Part shown: piece after piece, positions 1 through 12,000 of the stretch
How positions within the stretch are numbered: the first letter of the stretch is position 1
Layout: the number at the start of each line of letters is the position of its first letter
Assembly (NCBI GenBank): GCA_033439265.1
Contig: JAVTVX010000013.1
Location: forward strand, 2,568,501-2,632,500
Source of the DNA: Dillenia suffruticosa
Lineage: Eukaryota; Streptophyta; Magnoliopsida; Dilleniales; Dilleniaceae
Direction of reading: 5' to 3'
Length of the DNA: 64,000 bases
Position numbers and translations under genes: made by a program
Notes under the pieces: model-generated
Database searches by the model: none
What the model was told of the DNA's origin: nothing
The model's input: the letters and a program-made list of their open reading frames with translations, nothing else

Positions 1-1727
1 AAAAAAGATAGAGTGAGAAAATAAGAGGAGAAAAAATCTACAGAAGATGGGACCGACTCGGGCACATGAACATATTTTGTCTTCACTCCCACAAAACCTG
101 TGGTGTTGGTTGAATGGGGTGCTGCTTCCTCCAGAAAAATGACAAATTTTAAAGATTTATCATTTTCATTTCTTCTCAGAAAAATAATCGTATTTAAATA
201 TTATCATAAAAGTTTTTACATAATAAAATATAATTTAGCTCATTCTTGGGCAAAACCGTCATTATGCTTATGATTCTTCTGCAATGTCAAGCAATTGCAA
301 AAAAACAGGAAACTTCTGTTTAATAACAAAGTGCTTTGATTTACCAAACTACTTAGTTGAGAGATTAAGTATTTTATTTTCTTAATTAAAGATTTTGAGT
401 TCAAATTTTATAAATAATAAAAAAAATTTAGAAGTCTTAATCTTAAAAATGAATCTTATAATGTTCAAATTGGATTAATAGAATAAAATTAAGATATCGA
501 TAATAAATTACAAAAAGTTAGCTTTGATTTCCAACGATGATGCAAGTTGGGCGATGATATTTTGTGTGCTTTTTCAAGTAATAGTAACCTATTCGGAAAC
601 ATGAGGCAGCCAGAGAATGCCTTGCAGAAAACATAAAACAGACGAACGGCACCGGAAAAAAAGAAATCTAAATGCATCAAGGATTAATTGACCAATATAG
701 AATTCTATCTCAACGCGTTTCAAAAATTTTAATATCTTAATAATTATTAATGCTGACAATGGATACTTATATTCCTTGTTTAGTATTCTTTCACTGTGCT
801 AATAAATTTTGACTCAAGTAAGACCTTCTGCTTTCCTCATATAATAGGCTCGGGTTTCTTTCAAATTTTTTAACTACTTGTTTGTGAATGATTTTGGATC
901 CCTTGTTGGGAATGTTAGGGAAGTCTAACAAAATACCTCTCCAGAAAAAAGGAAAAAGGTAAATATACCCTACTAGTGCAAGTGCTTGTCGACAATCCAA
1001 ACACCCTTCGTCTCTTCAGAGAATGGATGTATTCTAGGACTTTTTCAACCAATAAGGTGAGAGGAAAATTTTGTCCCTAAAGTAGGTAGTATTACGCAGT
1101 GGAACAATGGCGTTCAACTTCTTGGGTGGGCTCCCCTACTTCTCTACCTTCCAATCTCCAGGTTACTCCACAGACTTTCATAACTAAATAAATTTTCAAA
1201 CTAAAATACCTCCATAAATGAAAATCGAGACCGACATTAGACACAAGTACATGTATGCACCAATTAACTACACTACTTAGGACATCAGAGAGAGAGAGAG
1301 TGAGACAGAGAGAGAGAGAGAGAGAGAATGTCAGAAACAACTTTGAATTCAGATGCGCAGAATGAATAAAATTCCTTTCAATCCTTCCTCTTAGAAGAGC
1401 TGTTCACTCTATTTCATGAATACCAACTGGATTAGCCAGTTAACACAATAATGTGAATCAGAACTACATCTCTGAATCTGCAGGTGGGGCACTACGCTTC
1501 CAACCAAAACAATCAGCCACCCGCAACTCTAAGGAACCCTACATGTGAAATTTTGGGGGGCCAAAAATGGAGGGTGGAAACAAATAACCCAAAAAGGAAA
1601 AAAAATTCTCTGAATTGAACTATATATATGTTACAAATCCTCTTGAAAGGATTGTTGATCTACCTGCTAACTTGAACTATGGGGGGGTGGGCTGTGGACG
1701 CATCTGATCAAAAGCCACCAATACAAA
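1..1727. other. 3' flank of the CNOT10 gene, no gene seen
   Basis: This stretch is AT-rich and has no open frame that resembles a known protein. A degenerate SINE-like copy lies at about 349-506. GA microsatellite tracts occupy about 1288-1328. The part nearest 1728 is probably the 3' UTR of the minus-strand CNOT10 gene; the poly(A) site cannot be fixed by eye. Confidence 0.5.
349..506 (+). repeat. Degenerate tRNA-derived SINE-like copy
   Basis: The left part has a box-B-like stretch (GAGTTCAAATTTTA). The right part ends with the motif shared by the other copies in this window, GGATTAAT followed by AAGATATCGATAATAAA. The copy is old, and its borders are approximate. Confidence 0.4.
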
Positions 1728-4700
1728 TCACAAAGAAGATGATGAGGCATTCATTGGCAAACTGCTGGGGACAAACCTTACTCGAGTACAGTTTTTCAAC
1801 TTGACAAGAGCTTCTTGTGACTTCCCAAGCATTAGATCAACATAAACTGAGGTTAAAATGGCTTCTGAGCTGTTGGGTAGTATTGACAATGCTTGCATTG
1901 CGAAAGTCAGGGCCTGCTGCAGATCACCTTGTACCGCTGACATGACGGCAAAGTTTGTATAAAGAATCCCACGTGCTTCTTCGGGCGTTACAAACACAAG
2001 ACCTTGTGATTCATCGGTAGTAGTCTTGCAAGCTGCTGATCCAGCATTCATTTCATCACTTTCTATGACTTTCACAGCTCGCCATTGCTCACAGTCATCT
2101 TCATTGTACGGCAATTCTACATTGTTTCCACCAGACAAATATGTGGACAAATGCTCAGCAGCTTCCTTTGGCCGGCTTAGTAGGCACAGTGCCTCAGCTG
2201 CGTATACATGGGCTATAAAGATGTAAATTCTAGAACAACCAGGAAGTCTCAAAAGTGAATTTGCAGTGACGAGGGCCTTCAAAGGATTTCCCAATTCCAA
2301 CTCCACATATGCAAGGTTGGCAAGTACTGCTTGCTTGATCATCTGGTTCTCTCGTCTGCACATGTCTTCATAGTCAGAAATGGAGCTCTGCAGAGTAGAG
2401 ATCGAACTTACTCCTGCTTTCGGTTCCTTTGTGTCTCCATTTCCATTTACCTGACCTGGGGCTATAATCACTTTTGCCTTGGAATCACTGCCTGATAGAG
2501 TCTTGTGGTTCGAATTCTTAAAAGCTGCTCCTTCAACTGATTCATTTTCTCCGGATGATGAATTAGGTGAACCACACCCTGAGAGTTCCAACACGGAAGA
2601 GTTCAGTAAATGGAGGGCATCAAGGAGGCACTGTCGAGCAAAGGGCAATGAGAGAATCAGCTGTCTTCTGTTATCTGAGAACCAATCATCCTTCTCAAGA
2701 GAATTCACATTTGAACTTCTTGAAACTCCATCAATTACAAGATGTCTCCATTTTCCCTTGCCAGCAACATGAACTTTAATTTCTGATGCATCAGGTAGAG
2801 CCCCATAGGATTTCAAAAGTCCCTTCTCTTTGGCCATAAGGCAGCATTCTGCAATTCGAAGCCATAACAGAGGCTGGTCGTAGAAAATCAAACTTGCTTT
2901 CGTAAAACAGTTGGCAGCAAGTACAGGTTTTCCACATGCCAAGTACTGAACACCAGAGTTATAAATAATTTGGAGAGACTTATCTTGTGAGAAAGATGCA
3001 AGTTTCAGGGGCTTATCCTTCTGCAGAGATGAACTATTACTCAGTGCCCTAGAAAAATAGAGAGATGAGGTATGGTATTTCCCAAGTTGATAGTGAATGC
3101 AACCAAGATTGTTGAAAAATATGCTTGTCATCCCAGTTTCTGTTCTATTACCAGAAGCCATCAAAAGCTTGATAGCTTTTCGGTGATTCCCTCGAGCATA
3201 TTCCAGCTGAGACTTCAAGAGAAGAGCCATTGAAGAATCTCTTCCTCGTGCACCATTCATCATAGCCATCTTAACTTCACGCTTTGCTGTCTTTAAGTTT
3301 CTAGTAAGAAGTAGAAGTCGGACTTTGTAAAGATGAAGCTTGAACTTCAAATCACTCATAGAGATTGACCGATCTGTAGGGGTTCTCAAAATATCATGTG
3401 GGGGACCAGCTGTCCTCGACAAGTTCTGGCCACCAATATCCAATGTTGAGAACAAGGTTTCATGGTCTGTTTCCTCTGACAGCGTTCTTGAGAGAGCATT
3501 TTCCGAAACATTTGCACTACCTGTAGAATCAGAATTAGAAGCATCTATGGTCACTCGAACAGGAGGCTTTGCCACAGGGTTTGAAGATTGCTGATTAGAT
3601 GTGTTCCCATTATCATTTTGATTGGTCATATTACCAAGACCAAAAGCCTTTTCTAGATAGTTAATTACATCCTGAAAAAGATAAATATAATCAAATTTAA
3701 GCAATAGCATCAAGCAGTAGAAACAACTGCAGAAGGAATTCATGAGAATTTGAACATGTAATAATCCACACTACAATTTGGGGTTAAGACATGCCCAAAA
3801 CACAGAAGATGATGCTCCACAACTTTCCAAATCTCAGAAATTTATAAAACCAACCAGATAAGAATGCAAGAGAATTGGACAATACAACAAATAATGCATG
3901 TTGTTAACTAAGATCTAGCAATTTTTACAGTCCCAGGATCTAGTTCTCATTGAGACTGCAGAATAGCAGCCTCAATAATGTTTTTGTTGGAAAGAGAAGA
4001 AGAGTAGATAATGAAAATAAGGATTTTTCCAAAGAAATACTCAAGGTTATACTAGAAAGAAAGAGATCTCAAAAGATAATCATGAATAACACCACATAAA
4101 ATTTTCACTCTTTGTAAAGTGAATCTCCACTCTTATTATAGTACATAACATGATTACCTATATATAGAACCAATACATTATTTTAGACTTTACTAGCATG
4201 CTAAGAGACACCTTGAAAAACCTCACATGACTCTTTAGAAATCATTCCATGGCTCTTTGAAATTCACTCACATGACTATTTATTTTCTCTGTATCATAAA
4301 TTCTAAATTATTCCAACATTCACCCCCTTAATTTAGAATTTTTTTTAAAATTGTAAATCACAAATGCATTTTCGTTGTTTCTAGTCTCTTCGGATTCCTT
4401 TTTCTTCTGTCTTCATCTTCAATTCTTGCAATTCTTCCATGACTTTATTAAAATTTTCTTTTAATTTTTCATAAGTTTCTTTCCATCCTTCCAAATTATT
4501 TTTGACTTCATATGATTCTCTTTCATTCACATCCTTAATGACAACATTGTAAACCCATTTTAAATACCTTATTGTCTGTAGAGCCGCTTCATTTTCAGCA
4601 TCTTTCTTTATGTATGTCTTGAATCCATATTATTTATGCCTACCATATTTGTTTTCAAATTTCACCATTACAATAAAATTGGGTAGATGATCTGGACCAA

Positions 4701-7700
4701 ATTTTGCACAAACATACTCTGTGACACGCAAATTTAACTTTTCCGATAACTCCTTGAGTATTGTTTTAAATTGCACAGTTACAACGACAGTAACCTCTTC
4801 ATTCTCAATTCTTCAAACTTTTTCTTTGTGGAGTCCTTTTCATGATTTACACATTTTTAACAGGTTCTCTTTTCTTTAAACCTAGAGATTTCTCAAACTT
4901 TTCCTTTGTGGAGTCCTTCTCATGACTCATACATTCTCAACAAGTTCTCTTTTCTTCAAGCTTGGAGATTTCTCAAAATTGTTTGTCGTTCTTTAAAAGT
5001 CCGAAGATGCAAACATATGCAAATAACTTTTCTTTTTTGATCCTAGGAGACACCAACCTAGACACAACCTCAACCTTGCTTGATACCACTTTATTGGAAA
5101 AAGAAGAAGAGCTAATAATGAAAATAAGGATTTTTCCAAACTAATACTCAAGACTATACTAGGAAAAGGGAGATCTCAAAAGATAATCATGAATAACATC
5201 ACATAAAACTCCACTTTTATTAGAGTGGCTCTCCACTCTTACTAGAGTATATAACATAACCACCTATATATAGAACCAATACTTTATTCTAGATTTTATT
5301 AGCATGCTGAGAGATACCTTGAAAAAACTCACGTCTCTTTGGAAATCAGTGTATGACTCTTTGAAATTCACTCACATGACTCTTTATTTTCTCCATATCA
5401 TAAATTCTAAATTATTCCAACAGTTTCATGATGCATCACGATCACTAGTTGCACAAAGACCACATGATTCGAAAGGAGGGGAGAGGCAAGCGTGGAAGTT
5501 AATCGCTTATGATTGTTTCCAACCCAACAAGATTGCGAAAATATTGACTCTAAATGACATTCATCAGTTTCAACTTTCAATGTCACTGTTTATGAACCAC
5601 AGAAAAATTGCACCTCAGAAATTGCAGTTTTCAATGAAAGCCATGTTGTTTTACCTCAAATGGTCAACAATCTGAACAGCAATTCTGTCCATATAATGGA
5701 TTTTAAGCATGGCATTGACAAAAAGATTCTTTGGATTTAGGCCAAAGAACTGATGACCGGGCACAGTGGGAAACTAAAAATAAAGTCCCTCCAACCAGAG
5801 AATGGGAACATAGCAAGGTTCACAATCAAGAATCATAGTTTTACAAACTAATTTTCATCCAACACCAGGGTGCTTTGTAACATCTTTAGTCTAGAAGAAA
5901 CCTCAGAAAATATGCCACATAATGTAATTAAGATATGACTGAAGGGTACAAAGAGGGTCATGTAAACCAGAATCCAAGATATGTCATCAATCAAGAAAAG
6001 CCAATTTGTTTCTTTCAATTTCCTGCATTAGGTCATCACTGCAACTGCTATTAAGTTTGTCAACATGGATGAAAGTTATCAGTTTCCAGCAGTGTCATAT
6101 TTTGTCACCAATAGCTAAACATACTATTTTATTGAGTCCTCTCTATGAGAAAAATCAAGCTTCAACTTTTAGTAGATTCATAGAATAACAGTATGCCAAC
6201 TTATGCTCTTTAACCTCTTAAGGAGCCCAAAAGACATTTTTTATTTACTCTGAAGAGCCAAAGCAACAAAAGAGCTACAATCACTGTGTCATAATAAAAC
6301 CAGAGACATTAATCATAAACAAAACTATTTCACTTTTGAGTAGAGGTGCTGGGAGGAGGCCCATCACTCCGAAAGATGAAAATTAAAGGTTTATTTCTGT
6401 TAGAAGAAAAGAATACTCTTCAGCATCATGTTTATGTGCAGAGGATATCCCAAATTTTGGCGTCAGTGTCAATCTAAAGCAAGAAAACAATTGACCTCAC
6501 ATAACCACCACCCCCCCCCCCCCGGCCGCAAAAAGAAAAACAACAATAAAATATCTTTAAAATGTCATTCTCAAAGAGCAGAAACCTGGAAAAAAAAATA
6601 CTACAACCAATCGAAACCATGTGTTTACTCTAGAAAAGCTCGTAAAGCTAGATTCAACTCATAATTTACCAATAAGGACAGAAGGAAATGTACTAAGTGG
6701 CAAAATCTAAAATGCCAAATGTCATGCTATTAAAATTCTTAAGGAGACCCTCTTCAGCTACTCAAATTGCTATTATTAGGGGAGCAACATGTCTGCTCGT
6801 TAATCAAGCACCACAAATTTTACATGGGTTACTCTATTCATTGGGACTTTGAACATAAAAACAAACAAGGCATAAAGGTACGACAACATATAGCAAAAGG
6901 CTATAATGTCAACTCATGTGGATGCATATCCATCCATTCTAGAGTCTGCATCATCAGTTAGCAAAATCATGTTAACTTTGAATGAATCAGAACTTAAAAC
7001 TAAACTTAGAATAAAAACTTACTGCAGACTTTGATGCATCATGCAAGGCCAGAGCAACATCCAGTAATAAAAGGCATATATCAAGGGCAGTGTTCTGCAA
7101 ATAATGCACAAAAAGAAGAAATTAATTCAGACAAACTGGCAATTGGGATTCAAGATTTACAATAACAGCTCACCTCATCAATAGGTTCAATATTTTGATA
7201 CAAAGGTTCCAGAACAGACAATGCTTTCACATAATCATGAAGATGAAACCAGATTATTGCCTGAAAGAGAAAATTTAGATAGGACAGTCAACTCCCTCGA
7301 AGGAAGGAAAGGTCAAAACTTGTGAATAATGAACAAGGATGCTTCTGAAAAAGCAATTCTAATAAAATAATGATTGGTCCTTAAGTTGGTATACCATGTT
7401 TAGCATTGTGACAGAAGTGTCAAATTCGTCAGTGTATACAAGACTAGAAAAGTTTTGACTGATATTAGTGCCTATAGATCCCGAAGTAATTTTATTCCCA
7501 GCATTGGCAGAAGCCTCCAAGTTCTCCCCAGATGCATGAGCCAGTTCTTTGCTTCGCTTCTGTAGGAAACATAAACATATGAAACAACACATGAGAATCA
7601 ATACGACCAGCGAAGTCAGAATTTATCTAATAAAAAAAACAATTTAATTGCCCTTTCTGGGACCACAGCACAGAAAGGCTCTATTTAATAACATAAGTTG

Positions 7701-10700
7701 CTTGAAGACCGTCAATTTGATTCCAAATATCATTGCAACTGCTGACCATATTAAAGAAATCAAGGCATACAAGGAACTATGTGCAAATAAAACATTCATT
7801 GTCATCCAAAAGCAAGATGTCATCAAACAGTAAAAAAAGCAAGATTGATTCCTAATATATATTTATCCAAATATTTTTTTTCAAAAAAAAAAAAAAGAAA
7901 GAAAGGCCATTCAAATAGCATGCAACCTTAGAAGTCATATTCTCCTTTCCTTACTTTCATTGGTCAGAAAACCATAAATTCTTAAGGAGCAAGCTCTCCA
8001 ATCAGATACCATGACAAGCACTGATTCTCAAGATCCAGTCAATCTCACCAATTTAACACGTATTGATGGTTACAAACTGTCCACATAATGTGCTTTAAGA
8101 ATGCAGAAAATAGAGCGCAAATGCTTATGTAAGCACTGCAGCATAGAAGTACAAAACAAGAATTGGATTTCATCACATACCTTAACTTTATTAAGAGCTT
8201 CAAGCAATCTTCTTGGATCCGAACAACCATCCCCGAAATATTCTGCTATAGCAATATTGTGAAGCACCTGAAAAATGTAAATGACATTCATTACTTGAGA
8301 AGATGCGGTAAAAGAAATAAGGTCAAAAACATATTATCATTCAAGCAAGTTACTACATGTTGATACTGGATACCTGTTAATGTACTCAAGAAAAACGGAG
8401 AACAAAGGCTATGCCCAAAATTGGTCTTGTTTGAGAAATTAAATCCGTCTCTAAATTAATTCAAATTCATTGGCAGTACCCCAGACATGCATTAGAAATG
8501 AAGATGCAGTTTCTATAATTTATATAAGATCCTAACATCTAGGATTATGGTATCCCTATTGTGCAAGATGCAGGCAAACTAGGCAGTTCCTGAACAACTC
8601 TAAACTTGATAGTAAATGAATAGGACTCCATAAAGATCTTTAGGCCTGTTAATGACAGATAGCAAGCCCAGGATCAGCTCTTACAATGAATAAACCAAAT
8701 TCGAAAGCAGTTCATGACTTATTTAAGAGGTCTGGCTAGTTTAAAGCTTAGTCCCTCATCCAGCTGGCAAGTGAAGCAAATTTCAGGAAGATTTCAAGCT
8801 CCTCTAAATATGATACCAAGCTTCGCTCATCCTAACTCAATTCATTTACAAACGTGCAATGAATCACCAACATAATGTTATTCAATATCTTCATGTTGTA
8901 CAACATGTGGTTATGGCACAACTATGTCCTTTTTAATTATCTATTCGATTCAACTACCTTTCCATAAAACCTTAAAACCATGATAAAGGACATCTGCCAT
9001 TGGCATTACTTGCATTTATACAGATGCTCCCAGAGATTTCCAGTGGAGAATGAACTCAATGATCCTCATGAGCATCAACCCCTTCCCACCCAGAATACCT
9101 CTGCCTGACTTCAGCAGAAAGCACAAACTGCTTGCTAACCACTCTACTTTGCCAATCTAAACCTAGCAAGATCAATCTACACTAACTAAATTCTGCACAA
9201 GAAACTAGAATTCAACATGAATTACATTACAGTGGCATTTCCCCCTCAACTGAAATGAAAAGATTGCATGACCTTGGTCAATCTATGATATTTTGTCCCT
9301 TGACTATGTGATTCCAAATTATGAAGTAAAAATTGCATTTCAACATTCCCTTATTACCCACTACAAAGTGTGCATTAATTGCAAATGACCTTCAGCTGAG
9401 CTGACAATACACCTCTTCCAAGTAATGTCCAAGATTCAAATATTTGAAATTGCTTTGGTGAGGTTTGAGCCCCACGTGACCAGTGTGCTTGCATAGCATG
9501 CACGGTTTGTGGGCTACTACAAGAATCCAGTAGATTTAGTATTGGAGACCTGAAAGGTAGTGACTAACGTCTTCCACCAATTCCAAAAATAACAACAAAA
9601 CAACAAACTATGCCTTAATCCCTAGATTTTAGAGTCGGTTATTTGAGAGATCAATATAAGAGAAAGGAGAGAGAAAAAATAAAAAAATAAATAAATAAAT
9701 GAAATAACATAACATAACATAAAATTAGATTTTGAAAGCAAAAATAGAGAAAATAAAATTAAAAAATAAAAATAATAAAAAGAAAGAATTAAAAATAAAC
9801 TATTCTTAGAAATTTAAAATACTAATACTAATAATAATAATAAAAATGCATTAATTCAACTAAATCGGATTCTACTACGTCACTCATTCCTATCTAAAAT
9901 TATTTTTTTAACTAAACATTTTACACTTATATTTTTATGGATAACTTGCATCTAGATTTTCAATTATCTACCCTACGTTTCATTAATTCACCTAGATTTA
10001 AAATCTCACTCCTAATTTGTGCGTCTTTGAATCTTCATTACATATATCCAAATCACCTTATGCGATATTCTCTCATCTTATCCATAATTGAACTCGCTTC
10101 CAACTTAATATTTATATTTTCATTTCTAATTCTATCTTTTCTCGTTTTACCACATATTTATTTGAATATCATCATTTTTTTATAACAATTTTATACTCTT
10201 GTTATTGTTTTATAGCCTTTTATAGCCCAACACTAGTGCCCTACAATAATGCAAGTTTTACTGTAATTTTATAAAACCTTCCCTTCAATCGCAATGGTAT
10301 TATGCAATTGCAAAGAATTTCAGATACACTTTTCCATTTCATTCAATACACTTGGATCGTATGATTCACATTCTCATTTATGTTGTCATCATTTTGAATG
10401 ATGGACCTAAGATATTTAAATGTTCGCTTTTTGATAAGTCCTATTCCTTTAACTTAGTCATTTTTTCATAATTCTGAGTACCACCAAACGTACATCTCAT
10501 ATACTCAGTTTTTTTTTTTTTTTTATGAGTGGCAAATCTAAATCAATTGAATTAATGCACTTTTATTATTATTATTCTAAAAATAAATAAATAAGAAAAA
10601 ACACACGCACACTAATCCCCTTCCTTCTTGCTAACAGTAGAAATATTTACAAGCATCAACAATCATATGAATATAATTGTTCCTTCACCAGCCTCTATGT

Positions 10701-11618
10701 AGCAAACCATGTCAGCTATACAATAGAACTGAAATTTTGTACACCCCACAAATCATCCAACCGTCAAACTATATGACAAATAATTTCAGCAACCCCTGCC
10801 ATCAAACCCAAACTTTGAACAAAAACAATCAACATAGACAAAACAATCAAAATTACATCACAGTAACATCCCCCAAACTTAATTAAGACTATTAAGAAAT
10901 AATAATTTAGTAAAATAAGAGTCCATTCTTCAACCGTCAAAATTAATAATCCCGGTATTCCCATGTTACCCACTACAAAGTGCTTAATTAATACTAGTTT
11001 TCACCCATACATCATACTGATCCCCTTCTTACGACTAACAGCAAGAATACTCAACTTAACTAAACCCTAAACCCAAATTAGCCGGGGTTGGCAATATGAA
11101 TCTGCTTTTCCCATTAAGCCTCTGGTTAAACTATCTCGGTGGTTAATTATGAACATAGATCTTTCCAAGAATCCATAACATCTGAGCAACCGAATCAACT
11201 AAATCAATAGGAGTGTTCCTTCCTTATACTCTACACAAAGTTAAAACTGTAACATTCAAAAAAAAAAAAAAAAAAAAAAAATTCAGCGCCACACGCCCAT
11301 CAAAAACTAAACTATGAAATTTAACATAGATTAAACTGAAATGCACAAAATCAAGAATGCATTTGCAACTAACAAAAATCAAAGTTCAACTGAAATTTCA
11401 CAGAATCAAAACAGATAAAGAGTATAGAACCAAATCACCTTAGGATCATCTTCTTTCTTCTGCAAAAGATGATTTAACACATCAACACACTCTCCAAACT
11501 TCCCCGACTGGAACAACAACGCAGCATCTTTAGCCAAGCCGGCAGTGAGAGAGAGAAGTCCATCGTCATCCGTCGAGCCCTCTCTGTTGTTCGCATTCGC
11601 CGAATCTCGCGAATCCAT
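1728..11618 (-). CDS. CNOT10: CCR4-NOT transcription complex subunit 10 (six coding exons)
   Basis: CNOT10 is a TPR-rich subunit of the CCR4-NOT deadenylase complex, which shortens mRNA poly(A) tails. I read six exons with GT-AG borders: 11618-11439, 8267-8181, 7559-7395, 7260-7174, 7094-7023 and 3671-1728. Together they encode 844 residues, ending at a TAG. Every exon length is a multiple of three, so all junctions are phase 0. The N-terminus (MDSRDSANANNREG) leads into a TPR-like helix pair (LAKDAALLFQSGKFGECVDV). The last exon has a TPR at about residues 378-415 (FFNNLGCIHYQLGKYHTSSL) and further TPRs to the C-terminus (ILYTNFAVMSAVQGDLQQAL). The length is close to what I remember for the Arabidopsis protein (about 800 aa). 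The frame is intact. The 3.2-kb first intron and the 3.35-kb last intron both hold transposable-element sequence. The 5' UTR and promoter region (11.62-12.0 kb) is GA/TC-rich. Confidence 0.93.
3985..4318 (-). repeat. 3' LTR of the short retrotransposon
   Basis: This 334-bp copy begins TGTTGGAAAG and ends TTATTCCAACA (plus strand), so the termini are inverted repeats of each other. It matches 5092-5422 along its whole length with scattered substitutions. Confidence 0.85.
4381..4800 (-). pseudogene. dsRNA-binding-domain-like reading frame inside the LTR element, one internal stop
   Basis: Read on the minus strand from 4800 to the TAG at 4383-4381, one frame stays open for about 140 codons except for a single TAA at about 4637-4635. 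The first part has the order of a double-stranded-RNA-binding domain. Helix 1 is LKELSEKLNLR. Strand 1 runs into the diagnostic loop GPDHLPNF, then strand 2 is IVMVKFENKYG. After the stop, helix 2 is KKDAENEAALQTI, matching the KKxAExxAA pattern. The rest is a charged, probably coiled-coil tail (WKETYEKLKENF, VMEELQELKMKTEEK). Upstream, the same frame meets TGA codons and an approximately 80-bp tandem repeat (about 4813-4892 and 4893-4972), so a start codon is not evident. Plant DRB and Dicer proteins carry such domains. Its presence here suggests a captured host domain. This copy is probably non-functional. Confidence 0.6.
4813..4972. repeat. Tandem duplication of about 80 bp in the LTR-element core
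   Basis: Two adjacent copies, about 4813-4892 and 4893-4972, each start CAAACTTTT and end GAGATTTCT, with a few substitutions. They lie between the primer-binding site and the dsRBD-like frame. Confidence 0.65.
5092..5422 (-). repeat. 5' LTR of the short retrotransposon
   Basis: This 331-bp copy is the partner of 3985-4318. It lies next to the initiator-tRNA primer-binding site at 5079-5088, which marks it as the 5' LTR when read on the minus strand. Confidence 0.85.
9590..10510 (-). mobile_element. Decayed RTE-type LINE (3' part of the reverse transcriptase) in CNOT10 intron 1
   Basis: On the minus strand, broken frames recover pieces of the C-terminal reverse-transcriptase region of plant RTE-clade LINEs, in order: a Y-x-R-C-x-F segment, an FKYLG-type segment with an ED/H..I..W pattern, then LK-G-FYK near a degenerate LLYG. 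The 3' end near 9600 has the CAACAACAAACTATGCC and ATGCCTTAATCCC sequence typical of these elements, followed by an A-rich tail region. Many stops and indels make it a fossil. It lies in the same orientation as the host gene. Confidence 0.6.
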
Positions 11619-11849
11619 TATTAGATATAGATCGAAGGACAGAAATAGTTAGAGAGAAAAAGAGATAGGCTAAGAGAGAGAAGGAGAGAGAAATGTTAGC
11701 AGATAGGAGGAATCGAAAAACCCTAGTTTTTATTTGTGGACTTCCTCTCAGCAGAATCGCAATTCAATTCTCGCTTCCATTTTCTGAAATCAATTATCAG
11801 AATCCAAACCCTAGAGCGAGAGAGAGAGAGAGAGGAAATATGAAGTTGA

Positions 11850-11880
<31 letters not shown>

Positions 11881-12000
11881 TGTTCGCTCGTGTCTGGGTT
11901 TTTTCTTTTTTTCCTTTTTTTTTTTTTTTCAGAGATGTGATTTTGGGGGGAGATGGGGGGGAGGGAATTGTGAGGAGCGGGGTTTGTACCGTGGAGTCTT
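11619..12000 (-). promoter_or_regulatory. 5' UTR and proximal promoter of CNOT10, GA/TC-rich
   Basis: Directly upstream of the CNOT10 start lie GA tracts on the plus strand (about 11,645-11,690 and 11,818-11,876), so the transcribed strand reads CT-rich, as in many plant 5' UTRs. A poly-T and G-rich run follows at about 11,910-11,965. No TATA box is assigned. The limits are inferred. Confidence 0.4.

Larger units (their letters stand above)
3985..5422 (-). mobile_element. Short LTR retrotransposon (TRIM/LARD-like), 1438 bp, inside the last CNOT10 intron
   Basis: Two direct repeats of about 331-334 bp (3985-4318 and 5092-5422, roughly 85-90% alike by eye) flank a 773-bp core. The ends are TGTTGGAA...TTCCAACA; the right copy starts TATTGG. 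A primer-binding site complementary to initiator tRNA-Met, TGGTATCAAG on the minus strand, lies at 5079-5088, three bases inside the right LTR. A polypurine tract (AAGGGGGTGAA on the minus strand) abuts the left LTR at about 4319-4330. These signals put the 5' LTR on the right, so the element reads on the minus strand, like the host gene. Flanks GTTTT (3980-3984) and GTTTC (5423-5427) look like a 5-bp target duplication with one change. The LTRs carry a TATA-like CTATATATAGG. No gag, protease or RT is seen. The core instead holds a dsRBD-like reading frame, listed separately. Confidence 0.85.
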
